Notes: generated by a model not told the origin, from the sequence alone. Positions 8,948 to 17,608 are shown, counted from the stretch's first letter. The stretch: DNA of 64,000 bases from Pseudoselenomonas ruminantium (GCA_015058625.1 SVCA01000007.1:1-64000), one strand, 5' to 3'. Numbers and translations: made by a program.

Positions 8948-9695
8948 CGCTCTCTGCTGCCTCCTCCTTCTGTCCGGACTTGAAACTGGCGTTGCCGGAG
9001 AGGTTCGCCATGAGGATTTTTCTCGTGGTCTTGTACTCGGCTCCAATCAGCCCAAGGCGCAGGAGGAAGCAGCGGAAGGCGTACTTTTCGTTGTCCACCG
9101 CCTTGGTCTTGGCATTGACGCGCTTCTGGGTCCTCGCCATCTCGCAGAGCTTGCCGATGAAGTCCTGTGCAGCTTTGGCCTTCTCTGGCGTGACTTCGCC
9201 GTGTAGCCAGTTGAAGGTGATGCTGTCATCGGTGGTGATGTATTTCGCTTCCTCGATGCCGAATGCTTTCTTGATGAGGCTGCCCTTGCCTTCCAGCAAA
9301 TGGTCTAAATTCTCCAAGGCGGCATCCGTGAAGGATTCCCTTGGCAGGCTGATGGAAAGGCTGTCCAATGTTTCTTCGGCGTTGGGGGCGGTTGTTTTCT
9401 CCGTGGTGGGGACGGATTCCTCTTTCTCGGTCAGTTCCTCCCCTTCCGGCAAATCTTCATGAGCTTCGAATTCAAAGCCCGCCTGCTCCAAGGCTTCCAG
9501 CACATCCTCCACCATCTCGGTGTCGGTGCGACCGGAGAAAATCAGGGTGCCATCTTTGGTAATCTCGAAATCTCCCACCTGGTAGGAGCAACTGGGCATC
9601 AGCATGTACTTCGGTGTCCAGCCTCCCAGGGCTGCGCTTACCACGCTGACCATTTCCTTGCGACGTGCGCCGGTGACGTTGTACTTTACTTCCAT
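8928..9695 (-). CDS. 'Virulence protein'-type conserved element protein
   Basis: 255 residues, ATG 9695 with AGGAGG seven bases upstream. It starts MEVKYNVTGARRKEMV and ends with a conserved block NEKYAFRCFLLRLGLIGAEY...ANLSGNASFKSG. Such proteins occur beside amidoligase and DUF4314 genes in clostridial integrated elements and are often loosely named virulence proteins; their function is not known. A variable, acidic linker (about residues 95-130) separates the two conserved halves. The frame appears intact. Confidence 0.65.
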   Translation of the reverse strand: MEVKYNVTGARRKEMVSVVSAALGGWTPKYMLMPSCSYQVGDFEITKDGTLIFSGRTDTEMVEDVLEALEQAGFEFEAHEDLPEGEELTEKEESVPTTEKTTAPNAEETLDSLSISLPRESFTDAALENLDHLLEGKGSLIKKAFGIEEAKYITTDDSITFNWLHGEVTPEKAKAAQDFIGKLCEMARTQKRVNAKTKAVDNEKYAFRCFLLRLGLIGAEYKTTRKILMANLSGNASFKSGQKEEAAESDETTEA

Positions 9696-9810
9696 TTTCG
9701 TGACCTCCTATCGCTTTACACCTTTATCCTTGCCAAGCCTTAATTCTCTTGGCGTAGTCACATATTCCCGTAATGCGTAGGAAATAGCAAGTGGTTTGTG
9801 TTGTATACAA

Positions 9811-10554
9811 TCAAGACTCCTTGGAGAAGTGAGCGATGCCCATCATTACATAGTAGACGCATGGGAGCGCCACGCCGTTGCCCCACATTTTGTACTCTGC
9901 CCCATCCGTGTGGGGATCGTCCAGCCACTTGCGGATTTGGTTGTCGCTCTTGGGCTTCTTGGCGGTTCCCATAACCTTGCGATGGGTTTCAAAGACATTC
10001 CGCCAGAAGGCCATTTCCTCCTCGGTAGGGTTCTCCGTGCCAAGGTCAGCGCACCACCAATCCGGGAATCCTTGCAGCCTGCAGCACTCCAAGGGGATCA
10101 ACCTGCGAACAATGTAGCCCTGCGATACAGCTCCCGGGCCTCTTGCCGTCATGGTTGGTTGCAGTTCTTCGTCAATGGACGGGGCAAATTTTGCGTTGGC
10201 TCCAGCATTGAAAACATCCCTGCCGATTCCGCAGCAGACAGCATTGGGGTCTTTGAAGTCCCTAAGAAACTCCCCCTCTGCCAGCTTGTCTTTATCCCGC
10301 AGATACCTTGCGATACAGGTACGCTCAAAAGAGCAGTTAAATGCCCACTTGGGGCTCTTGTCATCCAGCAGGGCAGACACTATCTCTGGCGGTAATTCCT
10401 CTCCATCCGTGAAGTCCACCAACCGGACAGGACCGCCATCTACTGAGTACCCAAAGAGCAGGATTTCAAAGTCAGGGCTTTCGGCATATTTGTACACACC
10501 TGACCTAGATAAATCCACGCTACTGAAGGTCTCAATATCTATGCTTAAAGTCAA
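9811..10554 (-). pseudogene. Chimera of phage-type DNA polymerase and DNA cytosine methyltransferase
   Basis: TTG 10554 is the probable start, with AGGAGG and an eight-base spacer. Residues 1-95 (LSIDIETFSSVDL, DFEILLFGYSVDGG, WAFNCSFERTCIARYL) are the 3'-5' exonuclease start of a family A polymerase. From about RDFKDPNAV the protein is the C-terminal half of a C5 cytosine methyltransferase (PTMTARGPGAVS, RRLIPLECCRLQGFPDWW, MWGNGVALP). The polymerase domain and the methyltransferase catalytic PCQ part are both missing. An in-frame deletion has joined two genes; catalytic activity is unlikely. Confidence 0.75.
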
Positions 10555-10615
10555 TTTGTGCCTCCTATGGCAAAAGGCAGCGGCTTTAGGACCGCCGCCG
10601 CCCCGTCATAAACTA

Positions 10616-11167
10616 TTAGGAAAGGAAGTCATCATCTGCGCCATCCAGGGCAGTGAAATCATCCACGGCGTTGGTACGGCCACCCAGTGGATCGCCATCC
10701 TTGACCTTCTGAATGTTGTTCAGCCCGCAGGCCACACCCTTGCTGCCATTCGAGTTGAAGGCGTAGAAGGAAAGTGAAGCACGAATGTAGCACCCGCTGT
10801 ACACCTCGTTCCTGTCTAAAATAGGACGCACGGCACGGTCTACAATCTGCGGGGCCGTACGGCTATTTGCGTTGACGAAGAAGCTGTCCTTGTACGCATC
10901 GTCCTCACGCTCTATGTCCCCGTCACGTAGGGGAAGCTTCAGCACGGCCCTGTCGGGCTTCTTGCCTCCAAACTTGCCAATGCCATCGGTGATAGCCGAC
11001 TCGACTGCTGCCTCAATTTCCGCAACCGTCTTCTTGTCGCTCTTGGGGATAATCAGGGAAGCTGAATATTTCGGTTCGCTCCCCTTGATGCTAGCAGGCT
11101 CCCATACGTGCTCAAAGCTGAGACGCACAATACCAGTGACGACTTTTGTTTTAGAATTGTTAGCCAT
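10616..11167 (-). CDS. DUF2815 phage-type protein
   Basis: ATG 11167 with GGAGG upstream, just after the TAA of the DUF2800 gene; 183 residues. Sequence such as VTGIVRLSFEHVWEP...PKYSASLIIPKSDKKT and an acidic C-terminus (ALDGADDDFLS) matches DUF2815, thought to be single-strand-DNA-binding-like proteins of phages and integrated elements. The acidic tail fits that idea. Next to a polymerase gene, a replication role is likely. Confidence 0.7.
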   Translation of the reverse strand: MANNSKTKVVTGIVRLSFEHVWEPASIKGSEPKYSASLIIPKSDKKTVAEIEAAVESAITDGIGKFGGKKPDRAVLKLPLRDGDIEREDDAYKDSFFVNANSRTAPQIVDRAVRPILDRNEVYSGCYIRASLSFYAFNSNGSKGVACGLNNIQKVKDGDPLGGRTNAVDDFTALDGADDDFLS

Positions 11168-11171
11168 AAAA

Positions 11172-12287
11172 TTATTCCTCCAAATTCGTAAAATCTGCAT
11201 TTATTGCCGGACGCTTGTCGCTCTCCGGCACCAGCGTTGGCTTGCCCTGAGGCTTTATAACAAAATTCCCCAAGACTTCGTTGAAAGTATCTTTACCCAT
11301 CAGCTTCTCCATCTTGGTAACGGTGATGAGCTTATGGTCGAAGATGTCCTTGAAACCCGCAGCTTTTGCAGCCTCGGCCACTTTCTCCTCGTCAGAATAC
11401 TTCCTGACTGAGCGCCCCGCTACCAGCTTGAAGCCCTGCCAGGATTTGCCATGGTTTACTGCTGCCTCAAGGGCATAAGCTGAGACTGCGTTGGCCCACT
11501 TAACCATCTCTGGCAGACGAGGCAGAAGTTCTGCTATCTCATCATCTGTCAGCAGGGGTGGCAAACGGAACTCATCCTGCGCCATACACAGCTGGGCTTC
11601 GGCCCTTGCCCTGCAGCGGGAAGCTGCCCTACAAAACTGGCACCAGACACCTGCCGCAAAATCTCCCTCTCCCTTGAAGGCCATCTGTGCTCTGGGCTTT
11701 ACCGTCTCTTCTGCCCATGCCATAAGTTCATCGGCAGCGATAGACCAGGTGGACACGTTCTCACGGCGAGGCTGGTATATGGACATTCTGACCTCGGACA
11801 CGTCATAGAGACTGCCAAACATGGATAATCCTCCAAGTGCGTAGAGCATCATCTGAGGATTCCGCTCTGCCTCCACCAGAACACCAACACCATACTTGAA
11901 ATCGACAATGTGCATAATTGCCCCACCGATTACTAGGCAATCTGCCGTACCAAATCCTTCCGGTACGAACTCCCGCAAATCCAGCCGCTGCTCGATGCAC
12001 ACCATTGCATTGGGAATCCCCTGCATCTGTTCCAGAACAAAAGCCACGTAGCCATCTGCGCAATCTTCCATCTCGTCTGAGTCATAGTCTGAATGAGGAC
12101 GGTGGCTACGGCGTTTTAGCGCCTTCTTCAACTTGTGCTCACAGAGAGCATGAGCAGCTGTACCTTCAGCTGCTGCCTCTCCTGCCAAGTCCGAGAACTG
12201 TGCCTCCAGTCTGGCAGAAGGCGTACAGTGGATAAGCCATCTGTCCGCCCCGGAGGGTGAAAGTGCCGCATGGGCTCTTGCCGCCAT
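11172..12287 (-). CDS. DUF2800 phage-type nuclease-like protein
   Basis: ATG 12287 overlaps the TGA of the upstream gene by a few bases; 371 residues. HAALSPSGADRWLIHCTPSARL, AAEGTAAHALCE, IVDFKYGVG and the Cys-rich C-CRAASRCRARAEAQL region match DUF2800, related to Cas4/AddB-type PD-(D/E)XK nucleases with an iron-sulfur cluster (that relation is from family knowledge). DFKYG holds the catalytic Asp and Lys. It belongs to the replication or recombination block with DUF2815 and the polymerase. Confidence 0.75.
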   Translation of the reverse strand: MAARAHAALSPSGADRWLIHCTPSARLEAQFSDLAGEAAAEGTAAHALCEHKLKKALKRRSHRPHSDYDSDEMEDCADGYVAFVLEQMQGIPNAMVCIEQRLDLREFVPEGFGTADCLVIGGAIMHIVDFKYGVGVLVEAERNPQMMLYALGGLSMFGSLYDVSEVRMSIYQPRRENVSTWSIAADELMAWAEETVKPRAQMAFKGEGDFAAGVWCQFCRAASRCRARAEAQLCMAQDEFRLPPLLTDDEIAELLPRLPEMVKWANAVSAYALEAAVNHGKSWQGFKLVAGRSVRKYSDEEKVAEAAKAAGFKDIFDHKLITVTKMEKLMGKDTFNEVLGNFVIKPQGKPTLVPESDKRPAINADFTNLEE

Positions 12288-12288
12288 A

Positions 12289-12600
12289 TCAGAGCACCTC
12301 CGCATTGGACTTGATGGCCGCATAGTCTTCAGGCTTCACCGCTGACAGCTTATCTGCACCGAAATCCTGCAGAAGCTTTCGCACCTCGGCTGTATACCCT
12401 TTCGCGCTCTTCTCCGCTAGGACGGAACGGAGTTCCTCAAGAGTGACCTGCGGCGCTACTGGCTCAGTCTTTGGTTGCTTTTGCACCTTCTCCGTTACAT
12501 CCCTGAGCAAATAGATAGCCATGGTCTCAAGCCCCTCTGCCACCTTGTGCATGCTGTCTGCCAGGTCGGCCAACACCTTCATCTCATCATCTTTTGTCAT
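12289..12600 (-). CDS. Small conserved element protein upstream of DUF2800
   Basis: 103 residues from ATG 12600. An N-terminal helix (LADLADSMHKVAEGLETMAIYLL) is followed by a charged linker and a C-terminal LEELRSVLAEKSAKGYTAEVRKLLQDFGADKLSAVKPEDY, a pattern found in small phage proteins in this position. Function unknown. It overlaps the DUF2800 gene, so it is in the same operon. Confidence 0.6.
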   Translation of the reverse strand: MTKDDEMKVLADLADSMHKVAEGLETMAIYLLRDVTEKVQKQPKTEPVAPQVTLEELRSVLAEKSAKGYTAEVRKLLQDFGADKLSAVKPEDYAAIKSNAEVL

Positions 12601-12616
12601 GTCCTGCTCCTTTCAT

Positions 12617-12946
12617 TTACCCAGCTTTTGGCTTGGCGAAAGAATCCAGAATGCTCTGCATCACGACCTGCTCCTCTGGCTTTAATCCTGGAAGCAGTTT
12701 ATGTATCAAAGCCTCTTGATCTGGTTTCAGATACCGGCGATCCAAGTAGTAACCGTCGGCCACACGAACACCTCCTCCGTTGCCCCTAACCGTAAATATA
12801 GGGTAGGAACAGCTAAGAACGTCAATGTCTCGCAGAATGGTACACCGGCTTACGCCCAGTTCCTGCATCAGGTTTGGCACGGTTTCCTGTCTCCGAGCCA
12901 TAAGTACCTCAAGCAGTTTCTGCCGCCTGTCCATTGCGCTCTGCAC
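12617..12946 (-). CDS. HTH regulator (DeoR/HTH_11-like)
   Basis: GTG 12946 is chosen because GGGGGTGAGG lies five bases upstream; ATG 12934 is an alternative. RRQKLLEVLMARRQETVPNLMQELGVSRCTILRDIDVLSC is an HTH_11/DeoR-type winged helix, followed by a short C-terminal helix pair. At 109 residues it lacks a ligand domain. As the first gene of the element operon it is a likely regulator of it. Confidence 0.65.
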   Translation of the reverse strand: MQSAMDRRQKLLEVLMARRQETVPNLMQELGVSRCTILRDIDVLSCSYPIFTVRGNGGGVRVADGYYLDRRYLKPDQEALIHKLLPGLKPEEQVVMQSILDSFAKPKAG

Positions 12947-13162
12947 TGTTCCTCACCCCCTTTCGCCTTGCTTGGTTCAAATACTAAAGGGCAAACATCT
13001 CACCTAATGAGACCTTTGAAAAATCCTTTATTTACATCCGAAAAAGTAAACTCTGAATTTCCTGCCCCTCATGTTCCAGTCAACGGATTTCCGCAAAAAT
13101 TAATCCCCTCACTTCCCTGAGGCGAACTTTTCGAGTGAAATCTATGCCCCTGAAACGAAAAA

Positions 13163-13206
13163 GAGCGAGCCAAGCAACAGCGTCTAACTGCTCTCTTGGC
13201 TCGCTC
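13163..13206. repeat. 12-bp perfect inverted repeat
   Basis: GAGCGAGCCAAG (13163-13174) pairs with CTTGGCTCGCTC (13195-13206) around a 20-base loop. A short A-run precedes it and mixed TA-rich sequence follows, so it may be a weak terminator in either direction. It lies between the element operon and the small minus-strand gene. Confidence 0.6.
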
Positions 13207-13222
13207 GTCTTATAAAAAAGGA

Positions 13223-13254
13223 GCCAAACTCCAAGGTTTTCCTTGGCATTTGGC
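13223..13254. terminator. Nested hairpin downstream of the small minus-strand gene
   Basis: CCAAGG-TTTT-CCTTGG is nested in GCCAAA...TTTGGC. Read on the minus strand the hairpin follows the gene ending at 13287 and is followed by CTCCTTTTTTATAAG, consistent with a terminator. Confidence 0.6.
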
Positions 13255-13286
13255 CCCCGCGTCTTACTGTTATGCGCTCGAGTTCT

Positions 13287-13502
13287 TTACGCTATTTTCT
13301 TTTCCCCATACTTGTTATCTCCTGAAAGCTCTCTATAAAGCCTTTCAGCGGATATGATTCCACTATCTTTATTGAAAAGGTACGAATTACCCAAGGAATC
13401 GATCCACCGCTTTCCAATAGGCTTACCCTGATCTGACAGGATAATGTGATCCGTCTCCCTAAAACCACCATTTTTCATGAGTTCTTTCTTCTTTTGTGAC
13501 AT
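13287..13502 (-). CDS. Small hypothetical protein divergent from XRE regulator
   Basis: ATG 13502 follows a GGGGGG stretch seven bases upstream; 71 residues beginning MSQKKKELMKNGGFRETDHI. It contains DQGKPIGKRWIDSLGNSYLFNKDSGI and a Lys-rich tail. I do not recognise the family. Its divergent position relative to the XRE gene suggests control from the shared intergenic region. Confidence 0.5.
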   Translation of the reverse strand: MSQKKKELMKNGGFRETDHIILSDQGKPIGKRWIDSLGNSYLFNKDSGIISAERLYRELSGDNKYGEKKIA

Positions 13503-13543
13503 AGGCACCCCCCTAACAATAAATACTGCTTCATAATATAATA

Positions 13544-13572
13544 TTGACTTGTCTATTAATTTTGCTTATAAT
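13544..13572 (+). promoter_or_regulatory. Promoter of the XRE regulator gene
   Basis: TTGACT (13544-13549), exactly 17 bases, then TATAAT (13567-13572). It leaves a leader of about 125 bases before ATG 13702. Confidence 0.75.
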
Positions 13573-13592
13573 CATCTTATAGGAAATTTAAC

Positions 13593-13620
13593 GACATATG
13601 TCATGATAGCACATTATCAT
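13593..13620. promoter_or_regulatory. Candidate operator palindromes in the divergent region
   Basis: GACATATGTC (13593-13602) is a perfect 10-bp palindrome, immediately followed by ATGATA-6-TATCAT (13603-13620). A related half site CTATGTCAA follows. They sit just downstream of the promoter and between two divergent genes, as expected for autorepression by the XRE protein. Confidence 0.45.
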
Positions 13621-13701
13621 ACCTATGTCAACCCTAATATGTAATTTACTTTCATATCTATTAGATATAAGAGGCATTTTACTTTCAAAGGAGAAAAAAT
13701 A

Positions 13702-14346
13702 ATGAAATTTGGTGATAAATTAAGGCAGCTACGCGAGGAAAAGAATCTTTCTCAAAAAGAGGTAGCTGAAAAACTCAATATCAGCTTGAGGACATATGCT
13801 TCCTATGAGCTGAACCAACGCAGACCACGAACTCAGGATAAACTAAAAGAAATAGCAGCTTTTTTTGGGAAAGACGTAGCCTACTTACAAATAGATGACA
13901 TTGACAAGAAAGCTGAAGAACTAGAACGATACAGACATGATGAAATGCGCCAACGCATTATTGATTTTGAAAATAGCGTTCAAAATGAAATACTGCCATT
14001 TCTAAATAATTTAGGTTGGGAAACAAGCAAAGATAACAACCGCAGTGATTTAATGGCTAAACTTGGCTCCGTACGCCTTATATTTATTTTTAAATACTTT
14101 TCTGATAAAAGTATTTTCTTTTTCCCAATTCTTAACACATATGGGCGTCTGTGTACGCTTCCCTTAGAAGAAGGAACTGAAACGTATTGTATAATTATTT
14201 CCAATTCCAATAGACTAGAAGAAATAGCCATTAAACATCCACCAGTTAATCTAAAGATTCCGATAATATTTGCATCTTTTAACCAAGAGACTAATGCTAT
14301 GGATTCAAATAACGTATTTAAATTTATTTCACAATTAAGTCAATAA
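13702..14346 (+). CDS. XRE-family transcriptional regulator
   Basis: 214 residues, ATG 13702 with AAGGAG nine bases upstream. Residues 1-60 are a Cro/CI-type helix-turn-helix (LRQLREEKNLSQKEVAEKLNISLRTYASYE). A coiled linker (70-100) leads to a C-terminal domain of about 110 residues rich in beta strands that I do not recognise. It is AT-rich compared with the element to its left. With its own promoter and palindromic operator it is likely autoregulated, as for phage or toxin-antitoxin repressors. Confidence 0.8.
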   Translation: MKFGDKLRQLREEKNLSQKEVAEKLNISLRTYASYELNQRRPRTQDKLKEIAAFFGKDVAYLQIDDIDKKAEELERYRHDEMRQRIIDFENSVQNEILPFLNNLGWETSKDNNRSDLMAKLGSVRLIFIFKYFSDKSIFFFPILNTYGRLCTLPLEEGTETYCIIISNSNRLEEIAIKHPPVNLKIPIIFASFNQETNAMDSNNVFKFISQLSQ

Positions 14347-14394
14347 TCCTATATCCCCCTACACCGGTCATTTCAGTACAACTTTCTATTTCAA

Positions 14395-14422
14395 TTGACA
14401 TACCCACCCTATATGCTAAAAT
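14395..14422 (+). promoter_or_regulatory. Promoter of the 14462 gene
   Basis: TTGACA (14395-14400), 16-base spacer and TAAAAT (14417-14422), 39 bases ahead of the start codon; AAAGGAG gives a ribosome site. Confidence 0.75.
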
Positions 14423-14461
14423 AAAGGTAAGAATACCGCCATTTGAAAGGAGCTTATTGTA

Positions 14462-15007
14462 ATGAGTAAAATAGATTTTTATGAAGATACAATGAAAGAT
14501 GCTTCAAGAAAGGATGCCCTACAGAAAAAAATTAATACTGTTCTCAATAAAATTCATGAAACGGATACTGACATTAACTGGTATATCTTCGATGAATACA
14601 ACAAACCTAATATTTCCCTAATTGAAGAGTGTATAAAAAAACATTATCGTCCATTTTTAAAGGAGAACACATTGGCTACCTTCCTCCTTAAAAAAGACAT
14701 TTGCCCAGGATTAGCCAGTCCTAAAACAAATACCATATGGATATATAAGAACGCCATTACTCCTACCCCTATAATGCCATCTTTTTTACAGGAAATATAT
14801 GAGCAAACGTACGCTAGTGTATATGGTAAACCTAAAAATGATACTTTAGCCAACATTTTAATGGATGAGTTAGCACACATAAAGACTGGCAAAAATCACG
14901 GTGATGATATTTATGACTCCACTTTACAGAAATATATAAATAAATTTTATAATATTCCCTCCCCCCACAGCACCAATAATTCTGCCCATGGACTGGGCAT
15001 GCTCTGA
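14462..15007 (+). CDS. Hypothetical protein, possibly a degenerate zincin
   Basis: 181 residues, ATG 14462 with AAAGGAG ten bases upstream and its own promoter. The family is not recognised. Near residue 138 it has MDELAHIKTGKNHGDDIYD, which resembles the metal site of SprT/WLM-like zincins (HELAH...NHG...F/Y) except that the first metal-binding His is Asp. If the resemblance is real, the enzyme has lost a zinc ligand. It follows the XRE gene, a position often taken by ImmA-type metalloproteases in mobile elements. Confidence 0.5.
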   Translation: MSKIDFYEDTMKDASRKDALQKKINTVLNKIHETDTDINWYIFDEYNKPNISLIEECIKKHYRPFLKENTLATFLLKKDICPGLASPKTNTIWIYKNAITPTPIMPSFLQEIYEQTYASVYGKPKNDTLANILMDELAHIKTGKNHGDDIYDSTLQKYINKFYNIPSPHSTNNSAHGLGML

Positions 15008-15014
15008 GACACAG

Positions 15015-15061
15015 AAATCCCCCATGACTGTTACCACAATCTGTGACAGTCATGGGGGATT
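15015..15061 (+). terminator. Terminator after the 14462 gene
   Basis: A 16-bp perfect stem (15016-15031 with 15046-15061) with a 14-base loop lies eight bases after the TGA and is followed by TATTTCT. The stem is nearly symmetrical and could work in both directions. Confidence 0.8.
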
Positions 15062-15164
15062 ATTTCTCGCGGTGCTGTAAACGTATTCTAATCTTAGGTA
15101 AAAAGATTCGTAACCGCAAAATAATACGGTGTATGTAAATTTTTCCTCCCAAATGAGATAATTG

Positions 15165-16679
15165 ACTCAACTTTCCCACCACGAAAATAACGCTAATCCC
15201 TAGAAAAATACTGGCATCGCGTAGGATATAAAACCTTTCTTGACAACAAAATAGCACCTGTTCTTGGTATAATGGAATCAGCTACAAAACCAAATACCAG
15301 AAAGGTGCTGATTACATGTTATACCAAAATTATTCTTTTGAACAGTCCCAAAATCAGATTTTCTCTGTCCTAAAGGAGCTGCAAATTGCTAAACTTCTTT
15401 ACAAAGCCAATATACGCAAGGGCTGCGGCCTTTCTGCCCTTGAAATGTTCCAGCGCCTTGTCATGCTTGTTTTCCACGGAAGAATCTGTTCCGTTCCTTG
15501 GAATCGAAGCATAACGACCATGCTGTTTCCAAGAATACCTATTACCGTTTCCTTAGCAACCCTTCCTTCAATTGGAAGAAGTTCCTCCTGCTTCTGGCCG
15601 TTCGGGTAACAGTTGCTCTGCGAAAGCTTACCTGCAAGAGCAGGGGCACTGTGCTTGTACTCGACGATTCGGTGTTGCGGCGCAACCGCAGCAAAGCCGT
15701 GGAACTCCTTGCAAAGGTGTATGACCATGTGTTTCATGAATTTGTCCGTGGCTTCAATCTCTTGGCACTGGGCTGGTCGGACGGCTTCAGCTTCATTCCT
15801 GTTTCCTTCGTGCTGCTTTCATCGGCCAAACTTAGGAACCGCTATCAGGAAGCCAACAAGGATATTGACTACCGCACCAACGGCTGGAAAGCCAGGATGG
15901 AAAGCATGCGGCAAAAGCCGGAGGCAGCTCTGTGCATGATAGAGTCTGCACTGGCAGCAGGAATCCATGCCGACTATATCCTAATGGACAGCTGGTTTAC
16001 AACAGAACCTTTTGTCAAAAGCCTTTCCGACCTTGGGCAGGATGTCATTGGCATGGTTAAGGATCTGAAGCAGCGCTACTATTACAATGGGCGTTTGTAC
16101 ACCTTGCCACAACTGGCAAAAATCGCCATGGACAGGAGCAATACTCATCTGTACCGTTCCCTAATGGTAAGGACGAGAAAACACCATCTCCCTGTTCGTA
16201 TAGTCTTTGTCAAGAATCGCAACAAAAAGAGTGATCTGCTGTATATCCTGTCTACGGACAATGCACTGTCAGAGGATGAGATCATTCGCATATATGGGAT
16301 GCGCTGGAACATTGAAACCTTCTTCAAGGCAAGCAAGTCTTTGCTGAAGCTAGGCAGGGAGTTCCAGACCCGCAGCTATGACTCTGCCGTAGCACATACG
16401 GCAATTGTTTTTGCCTGCTATACATTTCTCGAATGGCTGCGCCGTCAGGAAAACGACCCTAAAACCTACGGAGGGGCTATTTTTTGCACTCTGCGAGGAT
16501 GTGCAGGATATGGAACTTTCGGAGGCACTACGGTCACTGATGAGTCTATTCCTAGAAACCATCAACGGCTACAGAACAGAGTATACAGAAACCATAAAAA
16601 GTAAAGTGACCAATTGGATTGCCAGTCAAAGCAGATATATCAAGGGCTTGTTTCAAAATTTATGCTGGGAAAGTTGAGT
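15165..16679 (+). mobile_element. IS4-family insertion sequence with 5-bp target duplication
   Basis: Perfect 14-bp terminal repeats ACTCAACTTTCCCA (15165-15178) and its complement (16666-16679) bound a 1515-bp element. The pentamer AATTG is present on both sides (15160-15164 and 16680-16684), a likely target duplication. The element carries one transposase gene, which is broken by two frameshifts. It lies directly against an IS66 element, whose left end it may have cut off. Confidence 0.8.
15316..16677 (+). pseudogene. IS4-family DDE transposase with two frameshifts
   Basis: The gene begins at ATG 15316 (MLYQNYSFEQSQNQIF). At about 15478-15481 one A is missing (CACGGAAGAAT instead of CACGGAAAGAAT), moving the reading into the frame of 15498-16604. 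That frame has the DDE residues LDDS and MDSWF and a perfect IS4 signature Y-2-R-3-E-6-K in IYGMRWNIETFFKASKS. Near 16470-16475 an extra G throws the end out of frame; the native C-terminus (LFFALCEDVQDMELSE...) runs on to 16677. Correcting two single bases would give a protein of about 453 residues. Confidence 0.85.
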
Positions 16680-16762
16680 AATTGACTAAAATAAGCCACA
16701 CGAAAAAGCTGAAAAACGTGAAAAAGCCATTTTGGTCAAAAATTGTCTGGGAGGTTTTTGTT

Positions 16763-17146
16763 TTGACTCAAATTCAGCAACTCAAACAGCAACATTCTTT
16801 AGCATACTGGAAACAGACCATCCTTGCCCAACAGAATAGCGGACTTACTGCTGCAGAATATTGCCGCCAGCAGAATATCAAGTACAATGCCTTTTACTAT
16901 TGGCAACGCAAAATTCGCGAAGATTTTGCAGCGTCTGCACTCCAGATGGCCCCCAAGGATGAGCGTGTCCCTGAGTTTGCTACATTGGCAACCGCTACCG
17001 TTACGGCCACTGTTCAGACCGCAACTCTGCCCTCTATGCTGAAACTTTCCTGTGATCCCGTAAGCTTAGAAGTCAATGAGCAGACATCGAGTAAATTGCT
17101 TGCCAGAACGCTCGCTTGTATAAAGGATGTGTTCTCGGTATGCTAA
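16763..17146 (+). CDS. tnpA: IS66 accessory protein TnpA
   Basis: TTG 16763 is the probable start (GGGAGG nine bases upstream); 127 residues. The N-terminal helix-turn-helix (YWKQTILAQQNSGLTAAEYCRQQNIKYNAFYYWQRKI) is typical of IS66 TnpA. The long variable linker ends in the short conserved helix that precedes TnpB. It overlaps tnpB by seven bases. The frame appears intact. Confidence 0.8.
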   Translation: MTQIQQLKQQHSLAYWKQTILAQQNSGLTAAEYCRQQNIKYNAFYYWQRKIREDFAASALQMAPKDERVPEFATLATATVTATVQTATLPSMLKLSCDPVSLEVNEQTSSKLLARTLACIKDVFSVC

Positions 17147-17496
17147 TCCGTAATCTTACGGCCGACCATATCTACCTAGCGTGTGGTCAGACGGATATGC
17201 GTAAGTCCATAGATGGACTGGCAGCACTGGTGCTGTCCAAGTTCCAGCTCGACCCGCATCAACCTGCGTTATTCCTCTTTTGTGGACGACGCAAAGACCG
17301 CATCAAAGGACTGCTCTGGGACGAAACGGGTTTTCTGCTTTTGTACAAGCGCCTGGAAAATGGTCGGTATCAATGGCCGGATACGCCGGAAGACCTGCTG
17401 GAAATTTCCGAGCAGCAACTTCGCTGGCTTACCGAAGGCTTATCCATTTCACAGCCTAAGGCCGTACAAAAAATCACTGCAAAATACAGCTTTTAA
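17140..17496 (+). CDS. tnpB: IS66 accessory protein TnpB
   Basis: ATG 17140 lies within the tnpA stop region; 118 residues. It has the hallmark IYLACGQTDMRKSIDGLAALV and LFLFCGRRKDRIKGLLWDETGFLLLYKRLE...YQWP of IS66 Orf2. The exact role in transposition is not settled, though all three proteins are usually needed. It appears intact. Confidence 0.9.
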   Translation: MLIRNLTADHIYLACGQTDMRKSIDGLAALVLSKFQLDPHQPALFLFCGRRKDRIKGLLWDETGFLLLYKRLENGRYQWPDTPEDLLEISEQQLRWLTEGLSISQPKAVQKITAKYSF

Positions 17497-17537
17497 GTTC
17501 AAATTGTGCATAACATCCGCGAATCTGTGGATAGCTC

Positions 17538-17580
17538 AGCCCGCGTCAGTACTGACTTCGCGGGCTTTTTGTGGTATAAT
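17538..17580 (+). terminator. Hairpin and -10 box between tnpB and tnpC
   Basis: AGCCCGCG (17538-17545) pairs with CGCGGGCT (17559-17566), then TTTTT, which is a good terminator for tnpAB. A TATAAT (17575-17580) immediately follows, so tnpC may be transcribed separately. Confidence 0.65.
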
Positions 17581-17608
17581 GGAATAAGCAAAAATCAGGA
17601 GGCTTTCC

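Larger units (their letters stand above)
12947..13286. other. Gene-free stretch with two strong inverted repeats
   Basis: No coding frame is convincing here. Apart from the ribosome site of the HTH gene it holds two inverted repeats, at 13163-13206 and 13223-13254, listed separately. Nothing else is recognised. Confidence 0.5.

Noticed and set aside
8426..9810. Palindromes TGTGTATACACA (8426-8437) and TTGTATACAA (9801-9810) as paired operators
   Set aside because: Short, different from each other and without a promoter; not enough to claim a regulatory site.
15240..15273. TTGACA and TATAAT upstream of the IS4 transposase as a promoter
   Set aside because: The spacing is 22 bases, too long for a normal promoter; only the -10 box is plausible.
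16685..16762. Left end of the IS66 tnpABC element
   Set aside because: The presumed right end begins GTAAACG, but no matching left repeat was found; the IS4 insertion next to it may have removed it.
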